Notes: generated by a model not told the origin, from the sequence alone. A DNA stretch of 64,000 bases from Antedon mediterranea (GCF_964355755.1 NC_092670.1:3189001-3253000); one strand, 5' to 3'. Shown: positions 46,737 through 60,453, counted from the first letter of the stretch. Program-made: numbers and translations.

Positions 46737-47620
46737 TTGAGTCAAATTGAAATAAATGCAGAGAAAAATATTTGCTGTAAAGATTTTCAGTGGAAGATTT
46801 CAAAATGTTGACCATTCCAATCGTTGCAGAACCCACAGGAAAAAACATTCCTTCACAATGAATTACCACACTTAAATGGACACATTGTTTACAATACATT
46901 GAAACATCTGACTTTTTTTTTTTATCTTACCATAAAATGATCACTTTTCAAAGTTTACACACAATTTATTCATTTTTAATTTTTTTCATTTCTTTATTCG
47001 AATTCATAAAATAACACAACATAAACAATACAAAGAATGAATTCAGGGTAACACAAAAAAGTAACCAAAGGTCAAACTTATTTCCATTGTGGCCCTTAAG
47101 GATAAAAATACCATAAGAATAAACATTTACAATAAACAATAACACATGTAGTAACAATATAAATATAAATTATAATCTTTCAAGCATAACCTCTTTGAGA
47201 TGTTTATAACCTCTTTGAGGTCCAATCCAATTGTGGATATTAGGATAAATTGTTACTAGTAATGTATGGCAATTTTATAGTTATATATTATATATATATT
47301 ATATTTAAATATTTTTATAATTAAGCTTTCTCCTTGGCACCACCCCCACCCCACCCCCTTCTCTGATTGCATTTTTAATTACCTTATTACTAAATTGTTT
47401 TCCATTACGATTAGGAGTAAAAAGTTATTGATTGATTAGTTCACACCGGAAGCATTTTGTTAAATAATGGTTAGAATTGAACAGTGCCGGCTTCCATTGT
47501 GTGAGACTGAAAATGGAGTTTTAATGTGAATGTTCATTGTTTAGTTTATAAGAATTATAATTCACATGTTTTCATTGTTCAGTATAGATATTCTATAGAC
47601 ATATGTAGAATTATGAACAT

Positions 47621-48294
47621 TATTTAAGCTTGTGTCAAATTGCAATAGTGTAACATATAAACATACTGTACGCTAGTTAGGCTGGCGTTGTCAGTTGGTT
47701 GAATTAGTTGTTTTTCTTTTTATACCTAAATTTAAAAGTCAAAGATTCAGGATGTCACCCATACCCACTTTAGTCCAATTTTTAAATAAACATCATAGGT
47801 CAATTTTATAAGCGTTATTCTCAAATTGGATTTTAGGTTAGAGTATAACAAATAATTAATTTTATATAAGCTTTAAATAAATAATCAACTATATTTTTGT
47901 GCAATAGGATCTTACAATAGACTATTTTTGTTTTTTTGTAATATTATTTTTATATGGTTTTTGTTGCTGCTCAATATTGTCTTGATTTTCCTGGTTCTGC
48001 CCATAATGTTTTAATGTTATATATTTTAGTATGTACACACAATGCTTTCAGCTTTTGCTGCTTTTTGTATTACATTTTTATACTGTAATAAATAAATACA
48101 TTTTTTTTAGTAGAATCCATTAATAAAAATTGGGGAAAACCCTGTATTTTTGCATAAAATGCAGTTTGTGACCTTCAGTTAGATCAAAATAATGTATACC
48201 AATGCCATTAAATAAGTGCAATATTTAACCCTAACCCTAACACAATGTAGGATTACAGAATATTCATTTTTTGGAAAAAAAGAAACAAACATAC
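47621..48294. other. Intron-like stretch
   Basis: No coding signal seen. Includes two CCCTAA units at 48229 (too few to call telomeric) and AT-rich DNA. Confidence 0.5.
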
Positions 48295-48339
48295 TTTCTG
48301 TATTGCTTGATGATCCAGCTCCACTTCTTGATTGTTCAC
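48295..48339 (-). CDS. Cassette linker exon 10 (45 nt)
   Basis: EQSRSGAGSSSNTE, phase 1-1, lying 158 bp after the DED-like exon in gene sense. Most similar to cassette 9 (shared EQSRS and NTE). Confidence 0.6.
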
Positions 48340-48497
48340 CTAAAAAGAAAGTATTTTAGTACAGTATTACAACATCCATGTTATTGATTACTATCCATTT
48401 CGATAATTTTTTTCCCTCAAACCATTCTATACTACAGAACTATATCATTTATTTCTGCTGTATTTGTGAATGAGCTAATTATACTGCTTTGGTTTAC

Positions 48498-49049
48498 CTT
48501 TTAGTGTTGTCAATGCCTCGACTTCTTTCGTCATCTTCATATCTGTAAGCAGTTCAATGAATTTGTCCATCTCATTTCCTTCTGCAAGTGTGCCTTTCAT
48601 TTCTAATTTTAAGATTAACCAAAACGGATCCGTTTTGTCACTGACTTTAATGTCTTTAAGGTGGCCAATTCTGAAAATGTTGTCTGTATTCAATTTCTGA
48701 CCAAACGCTATCAATTTTCTTCGATGCTCTGAAAAATGTTTGAATGGAATGCATTTGAAGTTTGGTAATTTCACAGTTTTCGCAATCACATCTTGAACAC
48801 CCTGAAGTCCGCATATATTAGTGGCTTCAACAAGAATACCAATGTCTGCCGGTTTGAGAAGTCCAGATCCCTTAAGTAGACCAAGCAGATCATAGGGTGT
48901 ATTTCCACTCTCTATTTTGTTCAAAGTAATGGTTGTATCACGATACGTGAACTCGCTTAGTAACACTCTCAGCATGTCAATGTTTCCATGTTCCTTCCAC
49001 CAGTCTGATACCTCTGTGAGCAGTTCATTGTAATCGTCCTCTTTCAATT
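48498..49049 (-). CDS. Tandem death-effector-like domain exon (NLR N-terminus)
   Basis: A 552-nt phase 1-1 exon (AG at 49050-49051, GTAAAC donor at 48497-48496) encoding 183 residues. The first domain, about 15-92, has LLGLLKGSGLLKPADIGILV; the second, about 105-178, has HRRKLIAFGQKLNT and DKFIELLTDMKMTKEVEAL. The short-Leu helix pattern LLxxLxxxGLLxxxDIxxL is characteristic of DEDs. It lies upstream of the NACHT exon on the same strand and in a compatible phase, so it is the best candidate for the receptor's signalling N-terminus. There is no ATG at the exon start, so an upstream start exon is expected beyond 49050 and was not identified. A related death-fold is the alternative. Confidence 0.7.
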
Positions 49050-50146
49050 CTAATAATTAAATAACGTAATTAAGTTTTTTAAGCTTTAAAAAGTAAAAAC
49101 TGATACTCTTTGTGTTTTGTAGGCCGATGTAATTGTTTTCTACTAAGAATTCAATATCTGAATAAATAAATATTTTACGATGCCTATCTAATCTCTAATT
49201 TTCATAATTCTCTTAACCTCATTTCCTTTCAGTTGTAAACCATGCATTAATTTAATAAGCAAAAATATGTTTACATGACTTCTGAACCTCTCATTTGTGA
49301 CTTACATTTACTCTGTATTTTTAATTGTACAAATAATAAGGCACACCCAGCTGTTTGAGGAATTTCTTACAGTTTATACTTGGATGTATGTGGCTGAGAG
49401 AGATCACACCAGGTTGGATCATTATCTTTAAAAGCAGACCTCTGGTAATAACACTTTTTCAAAATTTGGAACAGTATTATGGAATGTTCTCACCTCTAAA
49501 ATCCAGGAACAAACCTCTGTTAATTTAGCAAAGCCCTTAAAAACGCATCTGTTTGCTAATAAGTAACTCTATTGCTATAATTGAAATAATAATAATGAAA
49601 AAAATCACTTAAAATTTGAAAAAAAGAAAGTGATTTTCACCTGCTTCCATGTTGCAAATTCAATTTTCTATCTTCATTTCTGAAAAGTGAATGGATTTTG
49701 TTTAATGTATTTGTTTATTTATCTACACTAAACAAATAAAAATGCTACATAAACCTCTAGTTCGACAGTGCATCACACGCACTACTATCGCACCATACGA
49801 TTTACCTTGCAATGATTTATCAACTAACATATATGGTTATAGCGGCCTCTAAAATATAATTTTAACCATGAGACCTTTACTTAGAAAGAATCTGTAAAGT
49901 CCTAGCTGTCAGTCCATCTCCGAAAATAGCTGTGTTTGATTTATTTCAATAATGAAATATAAATTTTTATATTCTTCTACCTATTTAGCAGGTTTTTTAT
50001 ACAACGGGTTACTACCAAATTTAAATTTATTATGATATCCAATCCTATATTTTTTTATATTTTGATAAATATATAAAATAAAGATAATGCAATAAAGATG
50101 ATTATGTATAATAAAGTAAAAGTTTTTCTCTGATATGACAAATTTT
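49050..50146. other. Stretch upstream of the DED-like exon
   Basis: No exon, promoter or start codon could be assigned with confidence. A segment around 49330-49560 reads on the + strand like a fragment of a LINE end (ERDHTRLDHYL-type frame, LAKPLKTHLFANK*), but it is too short to be sure. Confidence 0.4.
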
Positions 50147-53100
50147 GAATTACAGCGTAAAATGGCTTGCCTTACTTTGTATTGAATTACAGCGTAAAAT
50201 GGCTTGCCTTACTTTGTATTGAATTACAGCGTAAAATGGCTTGCCTTACTTTGTATTGAATTACAGCGTAAAATGGCTTGCCTTACTTTGTATTGAATTA
50301 CAGCGTAAAATGGCTGCCTTACTTTGTATTGAATTACAGCGTAAAATGGCTTGCCTTACTTTGTATTGAATTACAGCGTAAAATGGCTTGCCTTACTTTG
50401 TATTGAATTACAGCGTAAAATGGCTTGCCTTACTTTGTATTGAATTACAGCGTAAAATGGCTTGCCTTACTTTGTATTGAATTACAGCGTAAAATGGCTT
50501 GCCTTACTTTGTATTGAATTACAGCGTAAAATGGCTTGCCTTACTTTGTATTGAATTACAGCGTAAAATGGCTGCCTTACTTTGTATTGAATTACAGCGT
50601 AAAATGGCTTGCCTTACTTTGTATTGAATTACAGCGTAAAATGGCTTGCCTTACTTTGTATTGAATTACAGCGTAAAATGGCTTGCCTTACTTTGTATTG
50701 AATTACAGCGTAAAATGGCTTGCCTTACTTTGTATTGAATTACAGCGTAAAATGGCTGCCTTACTTTGTATTGAATTACAGCGTAAAATGGCTTGCCTTA
50801 CTTTGTATTGAATTACAGCGTAAAATGGCTTGCCTTACTTTGTATTGAATTACAGCGTAAAATGGCTTGCCTTACTTTGTATTGAATTACAGCGTAAAAT
50901 GGCTGCCTTACTTTGTATTGAATTACAGCGTAAAATGGCTTGCCTTACTTTGTATTGAATTACAGCGTAAAATGGCTTGCCTTACTTTGTATTGAATTAC
51001 AGCGTAAAATGGCTTGCCTTACTTTGTATTGAATTACAGAGTAAAATGGCTGCCTTACTTTGTATTGAATTACAGCGTAAAATGGCTTGCCTTACTTTAT
51101 ATTGAATTACAGCGTAAAATGGCTGCCTTACTTTGTATTGAATTACAGCGTAAAATGGCTGCCTTACTTTGTATTGAATTACAGCGTAAAATGGCTTGCC
51201 TTACTTTGTATTGAATTACAGAGTAAAATGGCTGCCTTACTTTGTATTGAATTACAGCGTAAAATGGCTGCCTTACTTTGTATTGAATTACAGCGTAAAA
51301 TGGCTTGCCTTACTTTATATTGAATTACAGCGTAAAATGGCTTGCCTTACTTTATATTGAATTACAGCGTAAAATGGTGCCTTACTTTGTATTGAATTAC
51401 AGCGTAAAATGGCTTGCCTTACTTTGTATTGAATTACAGCGTAAAATGGCTTGCCTTACTTTGTATTGAATTACAGAGTAAAATGGCTTGCCTTACTTTG
51501 TATTGAATTACAGCGTAAAATGGCTTGCCTTACTTTGTATTGAATTACAGCGTAAAATGGCTGCCTTACTTTGTATTGAATTACAGCGTAAAATGGCTGC
51601 CTTACTTTGTATTGAATTACAGCGTAAAATGGCTTGCCTTACTTTATATTGAATTACAGCGTAAAATGGCTGCCTTACTTTGTATTGAATTACAGCGTAA
51701 AATGGCTTGCCTTACTTTGTATTGAATTACAGCGTAAAATGGCTGCCTTACTTTGTATTGAATTACAGCGTAAAATGGCTTGCCTTACTTTGTATTGAAT
51801 TACAGCGTAAAATGGCTTGCCTTACTTTGTATTGAATTACAGCGTAAAATGGCTTGCCTTACTTTGTATTGAATTACAGAGTAAAATGGCTTGCCTTACT
51901 TTGTATTGAATTACAGCGTAAAATGGCTTGCCTTACTTTGTATTGAATTACAGCGTAAAATGGCTGCCTTACTTTGTATTGAATTACAGCGTAAAATGGC
52001 TGCCTTACTTTGTATTGAATTACAGCGTAAAATGGCTTGCCTTACTTTGTATTGAATTACAGAGTAAAATGGCTTGCCTTACTTTGTATTGAATTACAGA
52101 GTAAAATGGCTTGCCTTACTTTGTATTGAATTACAGCGTAAAATGGCTTGCCTTACTTTGTATTGAATTACAGCGTAAAATGGCTTGCCTTACTTTGTAT
52201 TGAATTACAGCGTAAAATGGCTTGCCTTACTTTGTATTGAATTACAGCGTAAAATGGCTTGCCTTACTTTGTATTGAATTACAGCGTAAAATGGCTTGCC
52301 TTACTTTGTATTGAATTACAGCGTAAAATGGCTTGCCTTACTTTGTATTGAATTACAGCGTAAAATGGCTTGCCTTACTTTGTATTGAATTACAGCGTAA
52401 AATGGCTTGCCTTACTTTGTATTGAATTACAGCGTAAAATGGCTTGCCTTACTTTGTATTGAATTACAGCGTAAAATGGCTTGCCTTACTTTGTATTGAA
52501 TTACAGCGTAAAATGGCTTGCCTTACTTTGTATTGAATTACAGCGTAAAATGGCTTGCCTTACTTTGTATTGAATTACAGCGTAAAATGGCTTGCCTTAC
52601 TTTGTATTGAATTACAGTGTAAAATGGCTTGCCTTACTTTGTATTGAATTACAGCTAAAATGGCTTGCCTTACTTTGTATTGAATTACAGCGTAAAATGG
52701 CTTGCCTTACTTTGTATTGAATTACAGCGTAAAATGGCTTGCCTTACTTTGTATTGAATTACAGCGTAAAATGGCTGCCTTACTTTGTATTGAATTACAG
52801 CGTAAAATGGCTTGCCTTACTTTGTATTGAATTACAGCGTAAAATGGCTTGCCTTACTTTGTATTGAATTACAGCGTAAAATGGCTTGCCTTACTTTGTA
52901 TTGAATTACAGCGTAAAATGGCTTGCCTTACTTTGTATTGAATTACAGCGTAAAATGGCTTGCCTTACTTTGTATTGAATTACAGCGTAAAATGGCTTGC
53001 CTTACTTTGTATTGAATTACAGCGTAAAATGGCTTGCCTTACTTTGTATTGAATTACAGCGTAAAATGGCTTGCCTTACTTTGTATTGAATTACAGCGTA

Positions 53101-54410
53101 AAATGGCTTGCCTTACTTTGTATTGAATTACAGCGTAAAATGGCTTGCCTTACTTTGTATTGAATTACAGAGTAAAATGGCTGCCTTACTTTGTATTGAA
53201 TTACAGCGTAAAATGGCTGCCTTACTTTGTATTGAATTACAGCGTAAAATGGCTTGCCTTACTTTGTATTGAATTACAGCGTAAAATGGCTTGCCTTACT
53301 TTGTATTGAATTACAGCGTAAAATGGCTGCCTTACTTTGTATTGAATTACAGCGTAAAATGGCTGCCTTACTTTGTATTGAATTACAGCGTAAAATGGCT
53401 TGCCTTACTTTGTATTGAATTACAGAGTAAAATGGCTTGCCTTACTTTGTATTGAATTACAGCGTAAAATGGCTTGCCTTACTTTGTATTGAATTACAGC
53501 GTAAAATGGCTGCCTTACTTTGTATTGAATTACAGCGTAAAATGGCTTGCCTTACTTTGTATTGAATTACAGCGTAAAATGGCTTGCCTTACTTTGTATT
53601 GAATTACAGAGTAAAATGGCTTGCCTTACTTTGTATTGAATTACAGCGTAAAATGGCTGCCTTACTTTGTATTGAATTACAGCGTAAAATGGCTTGCCTT
53701 ACTTTGTATTGAATTACAGCGTAAAATGGCTTGCCTTACTTTGTATTGAATTACAGCGTAAAATGGCTTGCCTTACTTTGTATTGAATTACAGCGTAAAA
53801 TGGCTTGCCTTACTTTGTATTGAATTACAGCGTAAAATGGCTTGCCTTACTTTGTATTGAATTACAGAGTAAAATGGCTGCCTTACTTTGTATTGAATTA
53901 CAGAGTAAAATGGCTGCCTTTCTTTGTATTGAATTACAGCGTAAAATGGCTTGCCTTACTTTGTATTGAATTACAGCGTAAAATGGCTGCCTTACTTTGT
54001 ATTGAATTACAGCGTAAAATGGCTTGCCTTACTTTGTATTGAATTACAGCGTAAAATGACTTGCCTTACTTTGTATTGAATTACAGCGTAAAATGGCTGC
54101 CTTACTTTGTATTGAATTACAGCGTAAAATGGCTTGCCTTAGGCCTACTTTGTATTGAATTACAGCGTAAAATGGCTTGCCTTACTTTGTATTGAATTAC
54201 AGAGTAAAATGGCTTGCCTTACTTTGTATTGAATTACAGCGTAAAATGGCTTGCCTTACTTTGTATTGAATTACAGCGTAAAATGGCTTGCCTTACTTTG
54301 TATTGAATTACAGAGTAAAATGGCTTGCCTTACTTTGTATTGAATTACAGCGTAAAATGGCTTGCCTTACTTTGTATTGAATTACAGCGTAAAATGGCTG
54401 CCTTACTTTT
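50147..54410. repeat. 37-bp satellite, about 115 copies
   Basis: The unit is GAATTACAGCGTAAAATGGC followed by TTGCCTTACTTTGTATT. A recurring variant has GGCTGCC (36 bp). Others are CAGAGTAAAATGG, TTATATT, GGTGCC and one unit with an AGGCCT insertion at 54140. Homogeneity is very high. The variants cluster in the centre (51.0-52.1 kb) and at 53.2-54.3 kb. Open frames across it come from 36-bp variants and are not genes. Confidence 0.97.
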
Positions 54411-57400
54411 TTCGGAGTTTATCATCATAATAATATAAGAAGTATGTGACGCCATTTTTTTAACAATAATATGGTAACATTTATAATGGCATTTGGAATA
54501 AAAAATGATTTTTCCCGAATTCAGGTAATGTTAGATTTCAAAACAAATGGATGATTCATTCTTTCACATTATTGATTGTTTCCAATTTTATACAAATGGA
54601 TGATAACTTAATCAAATTGTTCTCTTTTACCACTGTATATACAGTAGGTAATTTGTATAATTCCCTATGTTTTTTTAGGGCTATAAACTAGATTTATTAG
54701 TTTTCTCTAGCAGTCTCAAAGTATAAGATTGGCTTGGTCTTTGCATTAGGCCTAGGTTCTATTTATAAGAAAAATAGTGCTATTCAGAAACCAACCATTA
54801 TTCATATTACATATTGATTCTCAGGTATCTTACATTTTGAGAATTTTTTCATGCAATGTTGCTGATAGTATTCGAAAATCAACTTGTTGTGCTTGCCATC
54901 TTCGCATCTAAGTTAAAGCACTGCCTTTTTTAATGGCTTCCCAGCCTAGCAATTTGTCAATGATTACGATAAATACATTGAATAAAAGTAGGTTACAAAA
55001 CAAATAATGAATGTTGTGTATTCTTTGAATGGAAAGAATATTTCATTTGATAAAAAGTTGACTGCTCTATTTTCAATTTGGCCGCCTTGTTAAAAATAGA
55101 GCAGTCAATTTTTCAACTCATGAAATATTCTCACCATCCAATCATAAACATTCACTAATATTTGTAGTAGTGCCACTGCCACAAAATAACATACATAATA
55201 TTTCGAGGCAGTGCTACAACTTTGGATGCAGAGTTAAACAGTTATAGACAGCACGCACTACAGGTTGATTTTTTTAATGTGGATAAGTCAACAACCTTCT
55301 TGTGTGGCAAACATTCCAAAATATGTTCTAACAAGAAATATTTCTTACAAAAAACGCTGCTCGACTTTTTGATGTAAAAATTTTAATTATTGTTCTTCAT
55401 TAAATGATGCTATTTTGTTATTGATACTCTATTAAATAATTTAAGGAATAATGATTTATTATATAGTTTAACAATCGGTAGTACCATAAACATTTTGTGT
55501 AAAGTAAAATATAATCAGGCCCTGCTTTAGTTGATTTAGCTTATCAATCAATTAAATCCGTAATCAAAACAATCAACTTTTATTTCAGAACAAAGTCTAT
55601 GGCCTACTGATGTACAGAACAAAAATATAATCTTAAATCTCCATTCCCTATGTTTTTTAGATATAATTTAAGGTCACAAACAACATTTAATGTAAAAATA
55701 AATACTATATGGTCCTATTTTCATCTTTAAATGGTTAAAAATGTGGAAAACCGATTTCAATAATTGGAAGTGGCTCGCTATAAATCCCCACATGCACAAA
55801 TATCGAGCGAGCTTGAGCTAGTTATCCTCACATATCCGACCGCCCTAATAAATTTGTTTATAGATTACAATTGACTTGTACTTTTAACATTGCGTAATTC
55901 TTTCTATACAATTAACAAAAGATTTTAAATATTTACAAAAACAGATTAATATGGTTGCTAATATGAACAATTAAAACTAATAAATTTGATATATGACAAT
56001 ATAAAACAAATTGCCGATGAAACAAGCCATTATGATTAGTATAAGTATATATTTTATTAAATTCTGATTTCCTGAAAATGAACATATAAAGTTTGAAATA
56101 TTGAATCATAATCACCTTGGTCTTGCATTAGTTTCTATTTATAAAAAAATAGTGCAAACAAGTATGTTTTGAGTAATAAAAAGAGATCCATATAAAATGT
56201 TCCCAAGCTAGCTAAATCATAATTTTATTTCTAAAAATAAATTGTATATTAGAAAACTGTTTACAAAACAAAATAACAATTAGTAACTAACCTTAATTTC
56301 TTTGTGATAATCTACCAGTTGTTCATTCTGTAACCTACTATATACAGTGAGATTCAGTAATGCTAACATTAACACAAAGTTCAGTGTGATGATGCTTGAA
56401 AACTGCAACATGAACTTTGTTATTGATACAACTGGCCAATAGACCTGACGATTATTACCAAGTATGAAACGCCACAAAAGTATTAATTTAGAATATAATC
56501 CGCTACTGAACTTAGGTTCATCAAAAGAAAGCAGTTTGGATTATTAAATGTTGTATTGAAAAGTAAAAAAAAAACACTCATGCAAAGGTCCAGGTCATGC
56601 AAAGTTACATTATATTTACCAATCTTTTATTAAACATACATTTTAAAATTACATTTGAAATTTTTCAATCATCCAGATTTATTAAATAGTTAATTCTTAA
56701 AATCTTACTGATAATGGCGATTCTAATTTTCAGAGAGAAGTCAGGAATCCACTGCAGCTGATTCTTTCTGTTATTTAAAAGAAATCTATTATATTACCGT
56801 CAATAGTATGTATAGCCTGTTGTGTGTATCATTTATCACTATCTTTGTAGTCAATATCACTCTGTATCAGTAAAGTCAATATCATGACCATTCTTTTATA
56901 TTTTCATCAACACATAATTCATTATTATCAACATGACATCATGATCTTTGAGCAATAATTCTAAGACGAGTAGATCGCTTAGCCTTTTCATTTCTCTAGG
57001 TTTTGACATCAATTGTTTTTCTTTTCTAAAAAAGCAATTATTTAATGAATTACAAACATTCATATTTTGTTGATATCTTGACATATATATATAAATTGTG
57101 GAAATACTTAAACAAGGAGCATCATTTAAGTTCAGTGTTTGAATGTATAGTCATGCTATAATTGCATTATGTCATAGATAAACACAAGAAACCATCACAA
57201 ATAATATTCTGTACAATATAAAGCAAGTGCAATAGTTTTTTAGGAAGAATAGGATTATGTGTTTATCTATATTTGTGATGGTGCGGGTAAAACCAGTCTG
57301 TTAATAATAGGATCATTTTGACATTTTGTACAATTTATCGTTAATTACTATATTGCGTGGAAACGGCGACCCTAGTGATCCTATTGCATGTCACAATAAA

Positions 57401-58904
57401 AGTGTATCTTGTGTTTACTTTTGATTTCATACTAACCTCTTCCTCTTTTGTGTTTGAGTTGTGTATCTCATGTTTATATTACATTTGATTATCTGATCTC
57501 CCCAGGTGTCATCAGGAGATATGTTATGTTATTTGTGTAGCAATTATCATTTGTGATTCACTTCCCTCAACTTACCTTTGATTATACAATATTTTCCTCA
57601 AATGACTTTGTATTTGAGTAGTTTATCTCATGTCAATATTATGTAATTATCTCTCTCACCATCAATCAATCGTTTGATTTATATAGCGGCCATTCCAACA
57701 GTCATTGCTTTTGACACATGAGGATAAGAGACTTTGGCTAGTTGCTTGGTTACACTTATTTTTCACTGTACAATTTAATGCTTTTATGAATACAATAGTA
57801 AAATCAAATGACTTGTATGTATTTAAGTAGCATATCAATACAGAAATGTATTGGCTATTATTTAGGCCAAACATTATGTGTTATGTTAAACAACTCTCAC
57901 TTCCTTCTCTCAACTCTATACATTTTCCCCGAACTATTTAACTTTTTCTTTTTCAACCTATCCCACAATTGAGCTGTCTAATTTAAGTGTCCTTCAATAG
58001 CTATCAGTAGTATAATCTTTATTTCTAAATTTGAATTATACTATTGTATTACCACAAACGGCTTTTTCTGTATTCTCTTAGGTAAAAAACTGAGCATGCT
58101 CTCTTAGCCCATCCCTGTGCGTTTTACGTTTGCGCATTTAAAGTGTGATTAGTTAAGGACAAATTTTATTTTTAATTTTAAAACCAGAAACAACAGCAGA
58201 AACAAATCCGCCACTTACAGCTTGGCTTAACAGGTAGGCCTACAAAGACAATTACAACTTACGACGAAACAGATAAAGATTGGAATTAAAAATGTCGATA
58301 TGGAGGCCTGGACTAAACTATTATAAGATAAACTTAATCTAATTTAATGTAACCATTTTTAAGAACATTGACTCTACAAAAGGGAACACAAAGGATATTG
58401 TTGTTTCTTAAATTACGGGCAGGAACACGAATACCAAAATGGTAGATAAAGTTGCTGTCAAAAATAGAATTTTTTAGAAATATTTTAAAAGAAAATTAAG
58501 ATCATTGTGAAATAATGAAGAGGGAGATATGGTATATATATATATATTTTTTTATCAGCACAATTATAAAGATCGTTACATTTATAAAGGTTATTCTGAT
58601 TGTGGCTGATGTAGCGCAAAAATCTAGAGTGGAGTCGGTCAATACGTGAGGCTAAATTATTATGACTTATGACCTTATGACCAGACTGGTGGAGGGGTGA
58701 CACTAATAATACTACACTGTACCTTTTGGACTTACATGGCTGGGTGTAGGAAATTACCATTTTCAACTCGGAGAATTTGTTTGAATATATATATTAAATA
58801 TTTATAGTTACATTGTTCAGTTACTTTTATTTTCTTATTTCAACATTTTTTTGTTTGTTTCTGGATCGCACCGCATTTTGTAACGTGTCACGGATTCAAA
58901 AGTC
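54411..58904. other. Gene-poor stretch
   Basis: I see no gene. It contains an imperfect 100-bp hairpin (55035-55132), a dispersed-repeat copy at 56280-56520 with TATGAAACGCCA at 56463, and a segment beginning ATCAATCAATCG at 57661 that resembles a retroelement tail. The rest is AT-rich. Confidence 0.5.
55035..55132. repeat. Imperfect hairpin, about 45-bp arms
   Basis: GAATATTTCAT ... TTGACTGCTCTATTTT on the left pairs with AAAATAGAGCAGTCAA ... ATGAAATATTC on the right, with a loop of about 20 bases. It could be a small MITE. Confidence 0.7.
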
Positions 58905-59118
58905 ACTAATAGTAAAAAAAACTTAGTAATACAGATGGGTAAAGTATAGTGTTAGGAATTGAGGTCAGCCTTACAAAATTAAAAATGATTATTGTAATGA
59001 AAATTCTTTTAAACAGCATCAATCTGTGTTCAGTCAGCCGGCCCCAACTATGATTGGGGCTGAGGTGGATGGAGATGTAGGTTTAAAAAGAATCAATCAA
59101 TCAATCAATCAATCAAAG
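58905..59118 (+). repeat. Dispersed repeat ending in a GGGGCT hairpin, copy 2
   Basis: Same-sense copy of 14335-14545, with the CAGTCAGCC / GGGGCTGAGG hairpin. It ends in (AATC)n at 59092-59116. It opens segmental-duplication copy B. Confidence 0.75.
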
Positions 59119-59993
59119 TAACATTTATTTCTCTTGTCTTTCATAGAAAATAAAAATTAACAGTAAAAATTATTAAAATAAGAGGGGCAACATTCCTAAA
59201 AAGCAAAGCTTGTATAAGGCAGCCCATAGAAAATGAAAAAAAAAAAAACAGGACAACACGGGAACCGGAAACAGGACAAAAACAGTAATGAAGACTTTTA
59301 GATTCAGGGTACCGAAAAGACTAAATATCAAAACTACAATGAGTGAAAGGATAATTAAACATAACTATATAATTATATGTCATACAAAACCGTGATAAAA
59401 AATAAACAAAATCTATTCACAATATATAATTTGTTTCACTTTTATTTACAAAAATAAAGTATTTTATCCTTATTTATTTATAGCAATCAAATTTACAAAT
59501 ATACAAAACAAAAACATGAAATAAACAAAAAAGTAAATACAAAAATAAGACTTCTTCAGATAATAGGCGGAAAGTAACCTGGGTTACATAATAATCAAAT
59601 CAAATATGTAGAATACAAATATATATATTGTAACATGCAGTTGAGTGTACTTTGGTTTCATAAACTATATGACCCAATCATGTGACGACCCAAGACAAAC
59701 AAGTACTATTCACTAATGCTATTACTATTTGGAAGCACCGATCAACCCATAGTTTTAACTAGAAACTTAAGTAGGCAACCAAAGTGTATTTGTTTTTATA
59801 TTATGGATCAAACATTTTAACACACCTAATGTTCTAAAGTAAACTTTTTTTCAATTTATCCGTCACTTCCAATTTGAATTGAATTTCAAAAGGCTCTAGG
59901 CTATTTAAGAATGTGGCACTCTACAGGTTGGTTCAACTACAAAAAAAGCTGGATGTGCAGTACTTGTAGTCATGTGACGTCATTTATTATTTT

Positions 59994-60043
59994 TTAAACA
60001 ATAATCTAAAATATATTTAATTATATTTTAGATTATTGTTTAA
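59994..60043. repeat. Perfect hairpin with 22-bp arms
   Basis: TTAAACAATAATCTAAAATA plus TA at 59994-60015 is the exact complement of 60022-60043, with a 6-base loop. It lies inside the first insertion of copy B. Confidence 0.85.
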
Positions 60044-60453
60044 CAAATAGTTGGTTATTAACAATAGTAAATGGTTCAGCGATGTTTTCTCACAAAATAC
60101 TCCCATACCAATGGTTATTACCTCCGCCAAGGAGGTTATATTTTCACCCCTGTATGTTTGTGTGTGTGTGTGTGTGTCTGTGAACAGCCTGGAGGCCACA
60201 GTTTTTATCCGATTCTCACCAAATTTGGCAACAATGATCTATGCCCCAAAAGCTCGGACGAGTTCGAATTTGAGGGGAAAAGGTCACAACTAACTAGAGG
60301 CCACAGTTTTTATCCGATTCTCACCAAACTTTTAGCCACAATGATCAATGACACATCATATAATTGTGGTTAAATTTTGAAGGGTCAGGGTCAAAGATCA
60401 AGGTCCACAAAAAACTTTTAAAAAAGAAATAAAAAATAATAAAAAAAAAAAAA

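Larger units (their letters stand above)
44635..47620. repeat. Tandem duplication of about 1.4 kb containing a linker exon
   Basis: 44635-46100 and 46105-47620 are direct copies (for example TTGGTACAGCTGTGTACAAG at 44819 and 46290). Each carries a 63-nt exon and a 5S-rRNA-derived segment. Copy 1 has a longer SINE body (about 45145-45425); copy 2 has about 300 bp of extra AT-rich sequence around 46970-47270. Confidence 0.9.

Noticed and set aside
48226-48242. Telomeric repeat
   Set aside because: Only two CCCTAA units inside an intron; expected by chance in AT-rich DNA.
49045-49047. TTG as start of the DED-like exon
   Set aside because: It sits two bases after an AG acceptor in the phase used by all neighbouring exons, so it is internal.
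50147-54410. CRISPR array or coding repeats
   Set aside because: No spacers; 37-bp units abut directly and the frame is lost at each 37-bp step.
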